From positions 39,295 through 103,294 of the IMG/VR virus record IMGVR_UViG_3300004457_000028: a stretch of 64,000 bases of DNA; one strand, given 5' to 3'. The position numbers were made by a program, and so were the translations under genes. This stretch comes from a virus. The notes beneath the pieces were generated by a model, which saw nothing but the letters and a program-made list of their open reading frames with translations, was not told the origin of the DNA and ran no database searches. Positions 34,259 through 44,050 of the stretch are shown piece by piece. Numbering within the stretch: position 1 is the stretch's first letter; every line of letters begins with the position of its first letter.

Positions 34259-35160
34259 GACCCATACCATCCCCAATAGGAAAATCAGTTATTGATATAA
34301 TGAACAAGGCACAAACCATGATTGAGCGTATTGATGTTCTTTCTAAAGCAAAGAAGTGCAAAGACTGCGGTGATGGTAAGTGCAACTGCAAAGACTGTCC
34401 TGAATGTGGTTCTAAAATGAACAAGATGGGTTGTAAAATGGGCTGTGGTGGCAACAAAATGGCTAAAGGTAGCGATGGCGGGACATTCACCATTGGAGAT
34501 GCACAGAAAAGAAACGCTGGTCAGTCTCCTGAAGATAGAGAAGAAACAGACTACTCACGAGCACCCGGCGAAGATTATGATAGGACAATGCGTGAATATG
34601 ATGAAGCAGAGGCTAATGAAAAACCAATGTCAATGCGTGAAGATACTACTACAGCGAGAACTTTACCTCTTAGCGAAGGCCCATCTCGTGAGCAAAAGCG
34701 TGGAGAGCAAGGTCGTGGGGTTGCGGTTAAAAAGCCGGGATTCCGTAGTGATGAACCTATGCCTTTGAGCGATGAATCAGCATCAGGAAGACCTGAAGAA
34801 GTGAATGCTGAAAGAAGTCGTAGAAAAGATGAACGGAATGCCAGTAATAAAAAGAGTATCTTTGGGCATAGGCAAGCAAGGCGAGTGGCTAAATCCGAAA
34901 GTGGAGCACAGCCGGGATTCAATACTTCATTTGACACTAAGCCTCAAGACATCGCATTTGTCTCAGAAAGCGGTGGTCAAACACGAAACGCTTACTACAC
35001 TACCAATCAACATTTGCTTGATTCAGATGATGTGGCTAACAAAGGTGCAACCTCTGTTTCAGTCAGTCTTGAAAAACTTGCATCTATGCTGAATCCACAT
35101 GAAGGTGGTGGGGCAAGTCGTCTTGATGACGGCGGGGTTCTGAAAAACAACCCCAATTAA
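34255..35160 (+). CDS. Cys-rich zinc-binding head-region protein, 301 aa
   Basis: Residues about 34-66 contain CKDCGDGKCNCKDCPECG and CKMGCGG, enough for two zinc ions. The rest is charged and mostly disordered, ending in a conserved-looking helix (VSVSLEKLASMLNP). Overlaps the preceding gene. Unrecognised. Confidence 0.6.
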   Translation: MRPIPSPIGKSVIDIMNKAQTMIERIDVLSKAKKCKDCGDGKCNCKDCPECGSKMNKMGCKMGCGGNKMAKGSDGGTFTIGDAQKRNAGQSPEDREETDYSRAPGEDYDRTMREYDEAEANEKPMSMREDTTTARTLPLSEGPSREQKRGEQGRGVAVKKPGFRSDEPMPLSDESASGRPEEVNAERSRRKDERNASNKKSIFGHRQARRVAKSESGAQPGFNTSFDTKPQDIAFVSESGGQTRNAYYTTNQHLLDSDDVANKGATSVSVSLEKLASMLNPHEGGGASRLDDGGVLKNNPN

Positions 35161-35172
35161 GGGGTGTTTTGA

Positions 35173-38100
35173 ATGAGAGAATCACCATCGGATTGGTATT
35201 ACAGAAGTCGTAATGACCTTCTTAAGTCAATTTTTGATGGTCTTGACTTGGATAACAGTCTTGGTAATTTCTATTTTGCTAAGATGAACTTAGAAAATCA
35301 CAACGAAACTATACCACAGACTCCGCTGGATGATGTGTGTTATTCAATCCTAAAAGAAAAACAAAGAAAGCATCGTTTTGATAAAAAAACAACAGGTGCT
35401 ACTTTCGTAAGAGGCGCTGAGATGAAACTCGGTGACCACCCATGGCAAAATAGAATGAAAGAAAGACCTTTACACGAAGTAGCCTCTTCATTCCCTCATG
35501 CTGAGTTCGCTCAAGGACAACATTACCCTGAGTCACATCCTCATCATAAGAAACACCATGTTCTCCGTCAAAAAAATACCATAACTCAAAGGTCGGCTAT
35601 GACTGAAAAGTTAAGACGGTTCTACTTACCATCAAAACCCGGTGGTGAAAGTATGTCTCTTCGGCATAAAATGGCTGAAATAGGTAAAGAGCGTCTTGAA
35701 GAAAAAAAGAATAACCCAGCGGTAGTTGGAAAACTTCGTTATGATACAGAATTGGGTAAAGAAGTGAGGCATCATAATTTTCTTGGCCCTTTGAATGACC
35801 ACTATCAACACGACATTTATGAAAATAATTTTCAACAGTGGATGACTCAAAATCGTGACCTTGAAAAAGAAATGATTGACAAGTTTCCAAAACCAGCGGA
35901 ACATGAACATGCTTTGAGACTAAAGCACTTTGAAGACGCAGCCGATGGTTGGGAGAGCGACCAATATCATAGTGAAGCGCTTGACCCAAAGGCTAAGATG
36001 AGTGAGCAAGAGATTCAAGACCATATTTATTCGGGTAAACCTGAGAGCGAACTTGAACCATTAAATCTCAAAGAAAGTTTAGGTCACGAAGGTTACTTGT
36101 ATGGTTTAGAGTTTTTGAATCCACTTGATAGGCATAATGTCATCCAACATCTACACGAAAAAGGCAGTGACCATGCTAACGCTCAAAATATAGAGTTGGG
36201 TAATAATGGTGTAATTAGCGCTGGTCGCATCAAAAGAAATCTTGCTCAAAGATTTACTGGTGAGTTTGACCACTACATGCGACCTCAACACCTACATGGT
36301 GCTAATGTCAAAAAGCACTATGAAACTGTAGACGATATTCCTGATGGTGAAAGTAGATACATGAAATCATCTTTGCTAAAGGCTATGCAAGAAACACCAT
36401 TTGATGCTAAAAACGAAGGAACTACTTCAGTCTATCAAAATCTTCTTGAGGAGTATAACGAGTTATTACATGAACACCGTGACAGTATGGAGCAAGGAAC
36501 TTACGAAGATAATGATGAAAGCGCTTTACAACATCTACCGATAAAGGGAATGATGCAGGGGCGCAAAATAGCAAAGGGTCATGATAACCCGGAAAGCGTT
36601 TTGGGTGAACTAAAAATCCTTGACGAAAAACCATACGAGCATGTTGATTTAGAAACAATGTTGGGCTTAATGGGATATAATGCTGATTTGACAGAAATGG
36701 AGTCACACCCACTACTTCATGGATATGAAGGCCCACTTGTGAGCCAAGAAAAAGTTCGTCAAGTCATAAAAAAGGCAAAGGAAATGTCAGAGGTTGAAAG
36801 GCAACAAAAGCCAATTCGTATGCATGACTCCTTTCATCATGTAGGAAAGAACGGGCCTGACCTCGCTGATATTCCTGAAGATGAAAAGGAACATTGGCTG
36901 ACTGATGAAGATAACAATGTCATGGGTCTTGGTGCTCCATTTGCTGAAGACTTTCACCATCAAGGTGGTATGGGTAGAAATGTGTTGCATAAATTAGAGA
37001 TGATGCATGAAAGTCTACCTAAAGATGAAGATGGCTTTTCAATAATGGGTAAAACCGAAGGAGACAGATTCATCCCTAATCCAAAAACAGTAGGTCTTTG
37101 GGGTCGTTATATTCCTTCTTTGTATTCTAAAGAGACAAGAGAACACGCAGGTCATCACGGTATTTCTTCTCTTTGGGATGCGGCTAACCATCGTGGAATG
37201 ACAAAAGTGAGAAACACAAAGAACATGCCATTCCGTCAAAAAACATCGCTTATTGGTGGTTACTCAAATAAAGTTAGATACATGAATGACGATGAGCGTA
37301 AAGCGTATTTCAACGGCCCAGCCAATAGAAGTGCCATTAGTGCAGACAATTATTTTAACGCAAACCCAATTAACGCTCTTGGTGGTATCGGACTTAAAGC
37401 AACTCAATCACTAAACAATGCAAAGCATTCTCATCGTTTGGCTACCGCTGGTGGTAGACTTCATCCACCACATGCCCCAATGGAAAAGAAAAGTTGGCTT
37501 AGCAAAAAAGAACTTGGTGCTAATACCATACTGAGTCACAATAATAACAACAAGGAATTGTTTAGTATCTTTCAGGGGCATAAGAAAAAGAAAAAGAAAG
37601 ATATACCGTTATCCGCTGAAGCCGAAGATGAACTTGAGGCTTTAGAGCATGAGTATGATGAAATCAGTAATCAAATGATGGACTTTGAAGAAAGTAGCGA
37701 TGAGTATGCGAGATTGAATCTTCGCTTGCACGAAATAGCAAGCCAAGAAGAAGAAATTGAAGCAAAGTCGCAACCTGACGAAAAAAATACATTTGACCAA
37801 GTTACTAATAACGCTGAAATCAAAGACCAACATGACCATGCTGCTATCTTAAAAATGGCTCAAAAAATGAAACCTGCGTTTGAAAAAGCAGACCCTGATG
37901 CTTTTAATCCTGAGTTCCCTGACAAGTTCTTAGCCAACACTTCTCGTTTGATGCGTGACGCTAACATGGCTTTGTTAAGACTACCACACTCGGCTCACGG
38001 TCTACATACTCATGGATATGGTGAAGTTATGGAGGAACACAAAAGTGCCAGTGAGTTGTTATCCGATGGTGAAAATGTAGTATCTCCTCATCACACAATT

Positions 38101-40602
38101 GCCAGCGTCTTAGGTTCTGCTGGTAAAGAAATCTTACCAACTCACTCTCAAGCAAAGGTTCGCTCACTTCTTAACTTACCTGATGACGACGCTCACAATA
38201 ACATGATTGATAGATTACTTGAAGGAATGGATGCACCTGTTAAAGTTCTCCGACATGGAGATTTATTGGGTGCTGGTGTAAGTTATGCTGGAGAAGAAGC
38301 AAACTCTATATTCACAACTGATGACCACCATGAAGCAATTGAATCTATTCTTCGTGGACACATAAACACTCGCCCCTCCGCTAAAGAAGACCCTACAAAG
38401 CGAGCAATAGCGGATAGAAAGTTTGGAGGAGTTTTCCGTGAAAAATACGGTAAATCTCTCGGTCAATTAGAACAATTGTTCCGACCTACTCAACAATCAC
38501 AACTTGACACACATGGTTTATCTCGTCTTCAATTATCTCACCGCAAAGGCAATTACGGTAAAAAAATGAACGCCATTGGTAGTCTAAAGGGTAACATGAA
38601 CGCCCCAGTTAATGACGCAAAAAGTAGAGTTCATGACCTTTACATGTTTGACCCAACTAAGGCTAAGACAATGGAAAAGGTAGTCGCACCTTCTACAAGA
38701 GCGAAAAAAGCACAATGGACTCAGCAACCGATTCACCCCGCCAATAGTCAGGGGGCATCCGTTCAAGACATGTTTATTTCAGGTGGTATGGATAGCGGTT
38801 ATGAGATGACACCGAGCGTTGGTATGGAGTTCCCCGGTAACAAAACCGCTATGGCTGGAACAAATACAGAATCACAATTTTTACATTCTATTCCTCAAGA
38901 AACTATGACCCAACTTCATGGAGAAGAATCTGTTAATCAGGTTCTATCATCGGGTTATCAAGTTCCTGTTGCTACTACAAATATGAACAGAGTTGATGCT
39001 ACTGGTTTACCTTCTAACCTTAGTGCTCAAGCAATTTCAAAGAACGACCCTACTGAAACTCTAATGGCTTTAATGAATCCTGATGCTTTGTTAAAAGGCG
39101 ATAAAGGTAGACCTCCACCCATTCTCCCTATGCATCGTATCTTTTCTTTGAAAGATTTTGAAGCACTTAGAGGGTTTAGCGGTGACTGGGTAGTATCTGC
39201 TTTCTATGACGGACAGCGTATGATGGTTATTCGTAAAGGTAGTCGCTTTACTGCTTATGATGAAAACAATGAAGCAGTGCCTCTAAATGAAGATGACAAA
39301 AAACAACTCAAAGCGGTCAATGATAAGAATTACACTATTGATGTAGTGCGAATGGATAATGACTTACATATCATTGACATTATTGATTATGACGATACTG
39401 ATGTCGCTGACATGACTGTTCGTGAAAGACTCAAAGTATTGAGAGGCCAGTTTGACAGTCACGAGCATGTCTTTGTCCCCGGCCCATACGATACTCGTAT
39501 GACAGAAGAAGGTGGGTTAGAATCTACCGTTAAGAGTTTACAAGAAACACATAAGCAACTATTGTTGCGTGATGCTAAGTCTACATACATGCGTGGTGAG
39601 CGTAGACACCCCAAGTGGTTCTTACTCCGTGGGAATAAGAATGTCAGTTTTATTATCTTAGATGTCCGAGGTAAAGGGCCATACACATACCGATTAGGAG
39701 CAGGGCCACTTGATTCAGAAGGATTTGGTAACCGAGGTGTAGAATACGAAGGTAAACAGTATCTTGATGTTGGGACTGTAAAAAGTCCAAAGCCATTCAA
39801 AGAAGGAGATACTGTTTCAATTTCTGTTTCAGGGGTTAAAAAGCGGAATCGTGATGGTAAAACAATCTACGATGTAACTTCTTCAAAAATTGTAGGAGAG
39901 GCTGATTCGGAAAGTCCAGCAAGTCTTGAGACACTATCTCTTTTGGCTAAATCTCACCCTGTTATTCATGTTCCTTATGATATAACCCTCAAAGAAAATC
40001 AAATATCCATCAATTTTGAAGGGTTAGACGAAGTAATTTACAAGTCAGAATCCAGTCATACTGGAAATTGGGCGCACTCACCTAAGTCTGTTATGGGCGA
40101 GTTGAGCCAGTCCGATTACACTTTACAGTTAGCCGAAAGCGTTAGACCGCTATGGAATCAGGCTGTTTCTTTGATGATAAAAGGAGTAGAACCTGACCAT
40201 TCAATGGACAAGCCAAAAGATAGAAAGCGAAGTGAGAAAGAATCCGCTGGTGTCATTGAGGCTGAAAGCGAAGACAATATCTTGAAGCCAAATACAAAGG
40301 CTATGCTCAAAACAATTACTCGTATTGCTGACCTAACAGAGCGCCTTGATAGTTTGGCTAAAGAAAAAATGACTGGTGGGCCGGGTAGAGGTGGCTTAGG
40401 AATTGATGTTGGTAGTGCTATTGAATCCCCAAGAGGGCCAACCAGCCTTACCAGCGAAGAAAGTGTCCCTGATTGGGACATGATTGAGCGCCCAACCGAA
40501 GACCCCGAAGCAGAATACGACTCAGTTACGCAAAGGCGCTTAAAACAGAAAAATGCTAAGCAGTCCCCTACTTATGAAGCAGAATCGGATTATGAGGCTT
40601 AG
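35173..40602 (+). CDS. Giant 1809-aa protein with inactive-looking DNA ligase domain
   Basis: The first 1300 residues are hydrophilic, His/Glu-rich and unrecognised. From about 1320 to 1580 the layout follows ATP-dependent DNA ligases: SAFYDGQRMMVIRKG (1342-1356) sits where KxDGxR lies, then YTIDVVR, a domain with GPYTYRLGAGP, and an OB-like end (FKEGDTVSISVSG). The nucleotide-binding Lys is replaced by Phe1344, so AMP transfer is unlikely. A charged helical tail follows. Located just before the prohead protease, it is probably a virion or assembly protein that keeps the ligase fold for DNA or nucleotide binding; this is inference. Confidence 0.6.
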   Translation: MRESPSDWYYRSRNDLLKSIFDGLDLDNSLGNFYFAKMNLENHNETIPQTPLDDVCYSILKEKQRKHRFDKKTTGATFVRGAEMKLGDHPWQNRMKERPLHEVASSFPHAEFAQGQHYPESHPHHKKHHVLRQKNTITQRSAMTEKLRRFYLPSKPGGESMSLRHKMAEIGKERLEEKKNNPAVVGKLRYDTELGKEVRHHNFLGPLNDHYQHDIYENNFQQWMTQNRDLEKEMIDKFPKPAEHEHALRLKHFEDAADGWESDQYHSEALDPKAKMSEQEIQDHIYSGKPESELEPLNLKESLGHEGYLYGLEFLNPLDRHNVIQHLHEKGSDHANAQNIELGNNGVISAGRIKRNLAQRFTGEFDHYMRPQHLHGANVKKHYETVDDIPDGESRYMKSSLLKAMQETPFDAKNEGTTSVYQNLLEEYNELLHEHRDSMEQGTYEDNDESALQHLPIKGMMQGRKIAKGHDNPESVLGELKILDEKPYEHVDLETMLGLMGYNADLTEMESHPLLHGYEGPLVSQEKVRQVIKKAKEMSEVERQQKPIRMHDSFHHVGKNGPDLADIPEDEKEHWLTDEDNNVMGLGAPFAEDFHHQGGMGRNVLHKLEMMHESLPKDEDGFSIMGKTEGDRFIPNPKTVGLWGRYIPSLYSKETREHAGHHGISSLWDAANHRGMTKVRNTKNMPFRQKTSLIGGYSNKVRYMNDDERKAYFNGPANRSAISADNYFNANPINALGGIGLKATQSLNNAKHSHRLATAGGRLHPPHAPMEKKSWLSKKELGANTILSHNNNNKELFSIFQGHKKKKKKDIPLSAEAEDELEALEHEYDEISNQMMDFEESSDEYARLNLRLHEIASQEEEIEAKSQPDEKNTFDQVTNNAEIKDQHDHAAILKMAQKMKPAFEKADPDAFNPEFPDKFLANTSRLMRDANMALLRLPHSAHGLHTHGYGEVMEEHKSASELLSDGENVVSPHHTIASVLGSAGKEILPTHSQAKVRSLLNLPDDDAHNNMIDRLLEGMDAPVKVLRHGDLLGAGVSYAGEEANSIFTTDDHHEAIESILRGHINTRPSAKEDPTKRAIADRKFGGVFREKYGKSLGQLEQLFRPTQQSQLDTHGLSRLQLSHRKGNYGKKMNAIGSLKGNMNAPVNDAKSRVHDLYMFDPTKAKTMEKVVAPSTRAKKAQWTQQPIHPANSQGASVQDMFISGGMDSGYEMTPSVGMEFPGNKTAMAGTNTESQFLHSIPQETMTQLHGEESVNQVLSSGYQVPVATTNMNRVDATGLPSNLSAQAISKNDPTETLMALMNPDALLKGDKGRPPPILPMHRIFSLKDFEALRGFSGDWVVSAFYDGQRMMVIRKGSRFTAYDENNEAVPLNEDDKKQLKAVNDKNYTIDVVRMDNDLHIIDIIDYDDTDVADMTVRERLKVLRGQFDSHEHVFVPGPYDTRMTEEGGLESTVKSLQETHKQLLLRDAKSTYMRGERRHPKWFLLRGNKNVSFIILDVRGKGPYTYRLGAGPLDSEGFGNRGVEYEGKQYLDVGTVKSPKPFKEGDTVSISVSGVKKRNRDGKTIYDVTSSKIVGEADSESPASLETLSLLAKSHPVIHVPYDITLKENQISINFEGLDEVIYKSESSHTGNWAHSPKSVMGELSQSDYTLQLAESVRPLWNQAVSLMIKGVEPDHSMDKPKDRKRSEKESAGVIEAESEDNILKPNTKAMLKTITRIADLTERLDSLAKEKMTGGPGRGGLGIDVGSAIESPRGPTSLTSEESVPDWDMIERPTEDPEAEYDSVTQRRLKQKNAKQSPTYEAESDYEA

Positions 40603-40643
40603 AGTTTTATTCATATAGGTGAACAGACAGAAAGGGAATTAGT

Positions 40644-42002
40644 GTGTTACGAACTCAGCGCAGAAACATCTCGCTCCTCAAAGCAGGGAGCGACCTCATT
40701 GTTGCAGGTTATGCATCAGTAGAATTAGTTGATAAGCAAGGGGACTTAATTACACGCACAGCACTAAAAGACGCATTCAAAAAATACATGAGCGACCCAA
40801 AATATAGAAATGTTCAATTAGCACACTCAAATATACAAGTCGGAGAAGTAATAACAAATTATACAGATAACCAAGGGAGGATGTGGAAAAGCGAAGTAGA
40901 CGATGCCGGAATGTTTGTAGTAGTAAAATTACGAAATGACATTGAAAAGGCACGAGAAGTAGCATCCGAAATACGAAAAGGCAATTTGGCTGGATTTAGT
41001 ATAGGTGGACAAGCATTCAAAAGAGTAAACAAAAGCGACACCACACACGGCTCATATCAAGAAATCTCAAAATTAGAACTACACGAAATAACAATCTGTG
41101 AAAAAGGAATTAACCCCGAAGCAACATTCAACATACTAAAACAAGACAAAAACAAGGTGAACAAAATGACTGATGAAGTAATGGAACAAATGAACGATGT
41201 ATTGAGCCGCTTAGAAGGCCGACTGGACTCTATGGAGAAAGGAGAACTACCCCCTGCGCTACAAGCCGCTATGGACAAGAAAAAGGGCAAGGGCGACGAC
41301 AAAGAATCCAAAGATGACAAGAAAGAAATGAAAGATGATGACAAAGACGACAAAGAAAAGTCTGAGTTCTCTGATGTCATTACATCTGAATATCTTGACT
41401 GGATGGAAAACACTCTCAAATCCGCTGGTGTGAACACTGGTGCTGCACGACAACACTTTGATGGTGTCGCAAAAGCAAACCTCGGTTCTACGCCTGAATC
41501 AATTGGCGATGGTGCTGATTACTTTGCTGGACAAGTTAAGGGTCGTGCTCAAGAAGGAGGCAACCCATCTACTAACGCAATCGCTCGCACAACTGGCGGC
41601 GGTGGCAAGAAAGATGTCGCAAAGTCTGACTTCATTACAGGACACGGCATTGATTCACACCGAATTGAAGAAGCATACGGAGTTTTCAAGGCTGCAAAGC
41701 AAGAAGAAGAGTTCCGTAAGTCTCTTGAACACAACTTTGAGGGTCGCTTTGCACAAGAAACTCACGAAGAAATCTCAAAAGCACAAGCACAAAACTTTGA
41801 TGCTCGTGCTCCTCTTGATGAAGTCATGAAGGCTCTTGGAGCACTCAATGACCGAATTGACAACTTTTCAAACGGTAACGGCGAAATGATTGCTAAATCC
41901 GTTTCAACACCTGCTCTTGAAGTGCCAAGCACACAAGACTTGGCTAACATGAGTTGGGAAGAAGTTCACCAACTGGCTGGAGGGCTATACCGCAGCGAGT
42001 GA
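40644..42002 (+). CDS. Prohead protease fused to scaffold-like region
   Basis: 452 aa, GTG start. Residues about 15-165 match the HK97-type (S78/U35) prohead serine protease: AGYASVELVDKQGD, H61 in QLAHSN, S119 in AGFSIGG, and the closing LHEITICEKGINPEA. Residues 170-452 are charged and helical with a Lys/Asp tract (about 210-245), as in scaffold (delta) domains, and end in MSWEEVHQLAGG. It would template the shell and then cleave the head proteins. It lies directly upstream of the capsid gene. Confidence 0.85.
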   Translation: MLRTQRRNISLLKAGSDLIVAGYASVELVDKQGDLITRTALKDAFKKYMSDPKYRNVQLAHSNIQVGEVITNYTDNQGRMWKSEVDDAGMFVVVKLRNDIEKAREVASEIRKGNLAGFSIGGQAFKRVNKSDTTHGSYQEISKLELHEITICEKGINPEATFNILKQDKNKVNKMTDEVMEQMNDVLSRLEGRLDSMEKGELPPALQAAMDKKKGKGDDKESKDDKKEMKDDDKDDKEKSEFSDVITSEYLDWMENTLKSAGVNTGAARQHFDGVAKANLGSTPESIGDGADYFAGQVKGRAQEGGNPSTNAIARTTGGGGKKDVAKSDFITGHGIDSHRIEEAYGVFKAAKQEEEFRKSLEHNFEGRFAQETHEEISKAQAQNFDARAPLDEVMKALGALNDRIDNFSNGNGEMIAKSVSTPALEVPSTQDLANMSWEEVHQLAGGLYRSE

Positions 42003-42010
42003 AAACTCAC

Positions 42011-42044
42011 AAAACAACAAAAAAAAATATGGAGATGAAATGAA
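42011..42044 (+). promoter_or_regulatory. A-rich leader with mini-ORF before the capsid gene
   Basis: ACAAAAAAAAATATGGAGATGAAATGA-like leader (given in part): an A tract, then ATGGAGATG containing the GGAG ribosome site and a four-codon ORF (MEMK, stop). A nearly identical leader precedes the gene at 43252. Confidence 0.55.
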
Positions 42045-43214
42045 ATGGCACGAAATTATGTAAGAACAGTCAGCGACATGGAGCGATACTACTACGGAGC
42101 AGGTAACTCAATGGGTTACACCTACACTGGTAGCGAACTTCTAAAATCGGATTCACCAATGCTCAGCACAACTGCTGGAACATACCAAGCAATCTACGGG
42201 CGCAAGGTATGGTCACAATTGAACCAAGAGTTCAACGCATTCTCAATTCTACCTAAGAAACCATGGGAACGCAGTGGATGGCGAGTCATTACCGACAAGC
42301 CAAACGCTGGTGTTGTTCACGGTGGTATTGCAGAGAACGGCACACTGCCTGAAACTGTTAAACCTGTTTTCCAACATGTTGCTGCAAAGCCTAAGACAAT
42401 CGCTCACTCTTTTGATGTCAGCGAAGTCGCTGTTTTCCTTGCTGACAAGGATGACGGTATGGGTGACATGCGCTCAGTTCTCAAAGAAGAAATGGGTAAG
42501 CACCACGCAGAAATGGTAAACAAGATGCTTCTCATTGATTCTGATACCGCTGCTGGTAACAACTTTGAATCACTTGACCGAATCACTGCTGGTGACGGCG
42601 CTGGCGCAGGTGTTACTGGTCTAAGGACTGCTGGCGGAAACGAGCATGTAGACGCTGCTTCTAAGTTGGACATCTACAGCATCGCTCGTGCAACCAACGC
42701 TTGGGCTAACGCTGAAGTGAACTGTGCTGCTGATGCTCAGGCTGCAAACCAGCGTGTTCTTTCTCTTGACCACTTGGACACCATTTTCCAGCAAGTTTGG
42801 GAGCGTGGTGGTAATCCAAAGGTCATTCTAACTGGATATGACACTTTGATGCGTCTTCAACAACTTCTACAAGCGCAACAGCGTTTCATGGAGGAAAAGC
42901 GTGTGACCCCTACCTACAACGGTGTTAAGGGTGTTCCGGGCATTGAAGCAGGTTTCATTGTCGCTACCTACAACGGTGTGCCAATCATTCCTACCAAGGA
43001 CATGAAGAAAGACGGTCTAAGCCGTATGTATCTCCTTGATACTGACTACATGTATTTCAGCACTGCGATTCCTACACAATACTTTGAATCCGGTATTGAA
43101 ACTGGTGACCCATTCGCAATCAACCGCCTCGGTCAAGAGGGACTTTACCGAACAATGGGTGAAGTATGGACAACTTTCTTTGGAGCACAAGCGAGCATTC
43201 GTGACTTGAAGTGA
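42045..43214 (+). CDS. Major capsid protein (HK97 fold)
   Basis: 389 aa. Position right after the protease, strong leader, and motifs of the HK97 fold (long spine helix KEEMGKHHAEMVNKMLLIDSD around 145-165 and the C-terminal strands) support the call. The N-terminal 35 residues, up to SELLKSDSPMLSTT, may be removed by the protease. It forms the icosahedral shell. Confidence 0.85.
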   Translation: MARNYVRTVSDMERYYYGAGNSMGYTYTGSELLKSDSPMLSTTAGTYQAIYGRKVWSQLNQEFNAFSILPKKPWERSGWRVITDKPNAGVVHGGIAENGTLPETVKPVFQHVAAKPKTIAHSFDVSEVAVFLADKDDGMGDMRSVLKEEMGKHHAEMVNKMLLIDSDTAAGNNFESLDRITAGDGAGAGVTGLRTAGGNEHVDAASKLDIYSIARATNAWANAEVNCAADAQAANQRVLSLDHLDTIFQQVWERGGNPKVILTGYDTLMRLQQLLQAQQRFMEEKRVTPTYNGVKGVPGIEAGFIVATYNGVPIIPTKDMKKDGLSRMYLLDTDYMYFSTAIPTQYFESGIETGDPFAINRLGQEGLYRTMGEVWTTFFGAQASIRDLK

Positions 43215-43221
43215 GGACACA

Positions 43222-43251
43222 AAAACAAAAAAAATATGGAGATGATTTGAT
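43222..43251 (+). promoter_or_regulatory. A-rich leader with mini-ORF before the decoration gene
   Basis: CAAAAAAAATATGGAGATGA followed by TTTGAT and the start ATGGCA; the mini-ORF here is MEMI. Repeats the capsid leader almost exactly, suggesting high expression or shared control of the two abundant proteins. Confidence 0.55.
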
Positions 43252-43644
43252 ATGGCAACAGAACTAACGATTACAGGAACAGCAACAGCAACCCTTGTGG
43301 GTAACTGGGAACTACGAGCAGGGTCAGCAGACACTTCCGAGTGGCTTGACGGCGCAGCAGATGTTTCATACCCCGGCGGTGGGCCGGGAACTTTCAACGC
43401 TTCTAACAGCGATGGAGCAAACGGCTACGACCCAGCACCTAAGATGGCATTGTTTAATGTCACTGGTGGCGGTGACGGCGAAACAATCATTCTTGGAGGA
43501 GCAACAGCAATTCTAAGCGTTATGGCAACAGACGCTGGTGCAGGAGCAGTAGCAGTCGGAGCATCCTTTACTGGAGTGACTGCAACTCTTCAATACTTGA
43601 GTGGCGCAGCGAATGTCACATCTGTAATGATACTTTACAACTGA
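43252..43644 (+). CDS. Capsid decoration-type protein, 130 aa
   Basis: Beta-rich, Gly/Ala/Thr-rich protein (ELTITGTATATLVGNWEL; AVAVGASFTGVTATLQYLSG) directly after the capsid gene with the same leader. The size and place fit a head decoration or stabilising protein; family not recognised. Confidence 0.55.
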   Translation: MATELTITGTATATLVGNWELRAGSADTSEWLDGAADVSYPGGGPGTFNASNSDGANGYDPAPKMALFNVTGGGDGETIILGGATAILSVMATDAGAGAVAVGASFTGVTATLQYLSGAANVTSVMILYN

Positions 43645-43654
43645 GGTGCTTTAA

Positions 43655-44050
43655 GTGCCTACAGTAACATACACTGGTCGCTCTTGGTCTACAGGAAACA
43701 TTGACCCTACGCACCCTGATTTCATTAGGCATCAGCCTCGTGAAGTTACAACCGCTTGGTTGGATAAGTATGCGTTTAGACTTGGTGCAGACTACACAAT
43801 TGAAGGTTACAAAGCCTCTAAAATTGCTGACTCTAAATCTGACTTGAGTGGTGTCCCCGATTCAACATGGGGTCGTGCTGACATCGCAAAGTGGCTTTCA
43901 AACTACGACATCAAGCCAAAAGGCTACGCAACAAAAACCACTCTTCTTTCACTCGTGGAGACTGTAATGAGTCCCGATGGTGTAGAAGAAACTGAGGCTC
44001 TTGTTGAAGAGAGTCTTGCAGAAGAAGAAACAACAGGAGATGAAGAATAA
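43655..44050 (+). CDS. SAP-like head protein, 131 aa
   Basis: GTG start. Residues about 73-108 (RADIAKWLSNYDIKPKGYAT, then KTTLLSLVETVM) fit a SAP-like helix-extended loop-helix motif. The C-terminus is acidic. A similar motif occurs in the gene at 49607. Confidence 0.55.
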   Translation: MPTVTYTGRSWSTGNIDPTHPDFIRHQPREVTTAWLDKYAFRLGADYTIEGYKASKIADSKSDLSGVPDSTWGRADIAKWLSNYDIKPKGYATKTTLLSLVETVMSPDGVEETEALVEESLAEEETTGDEE

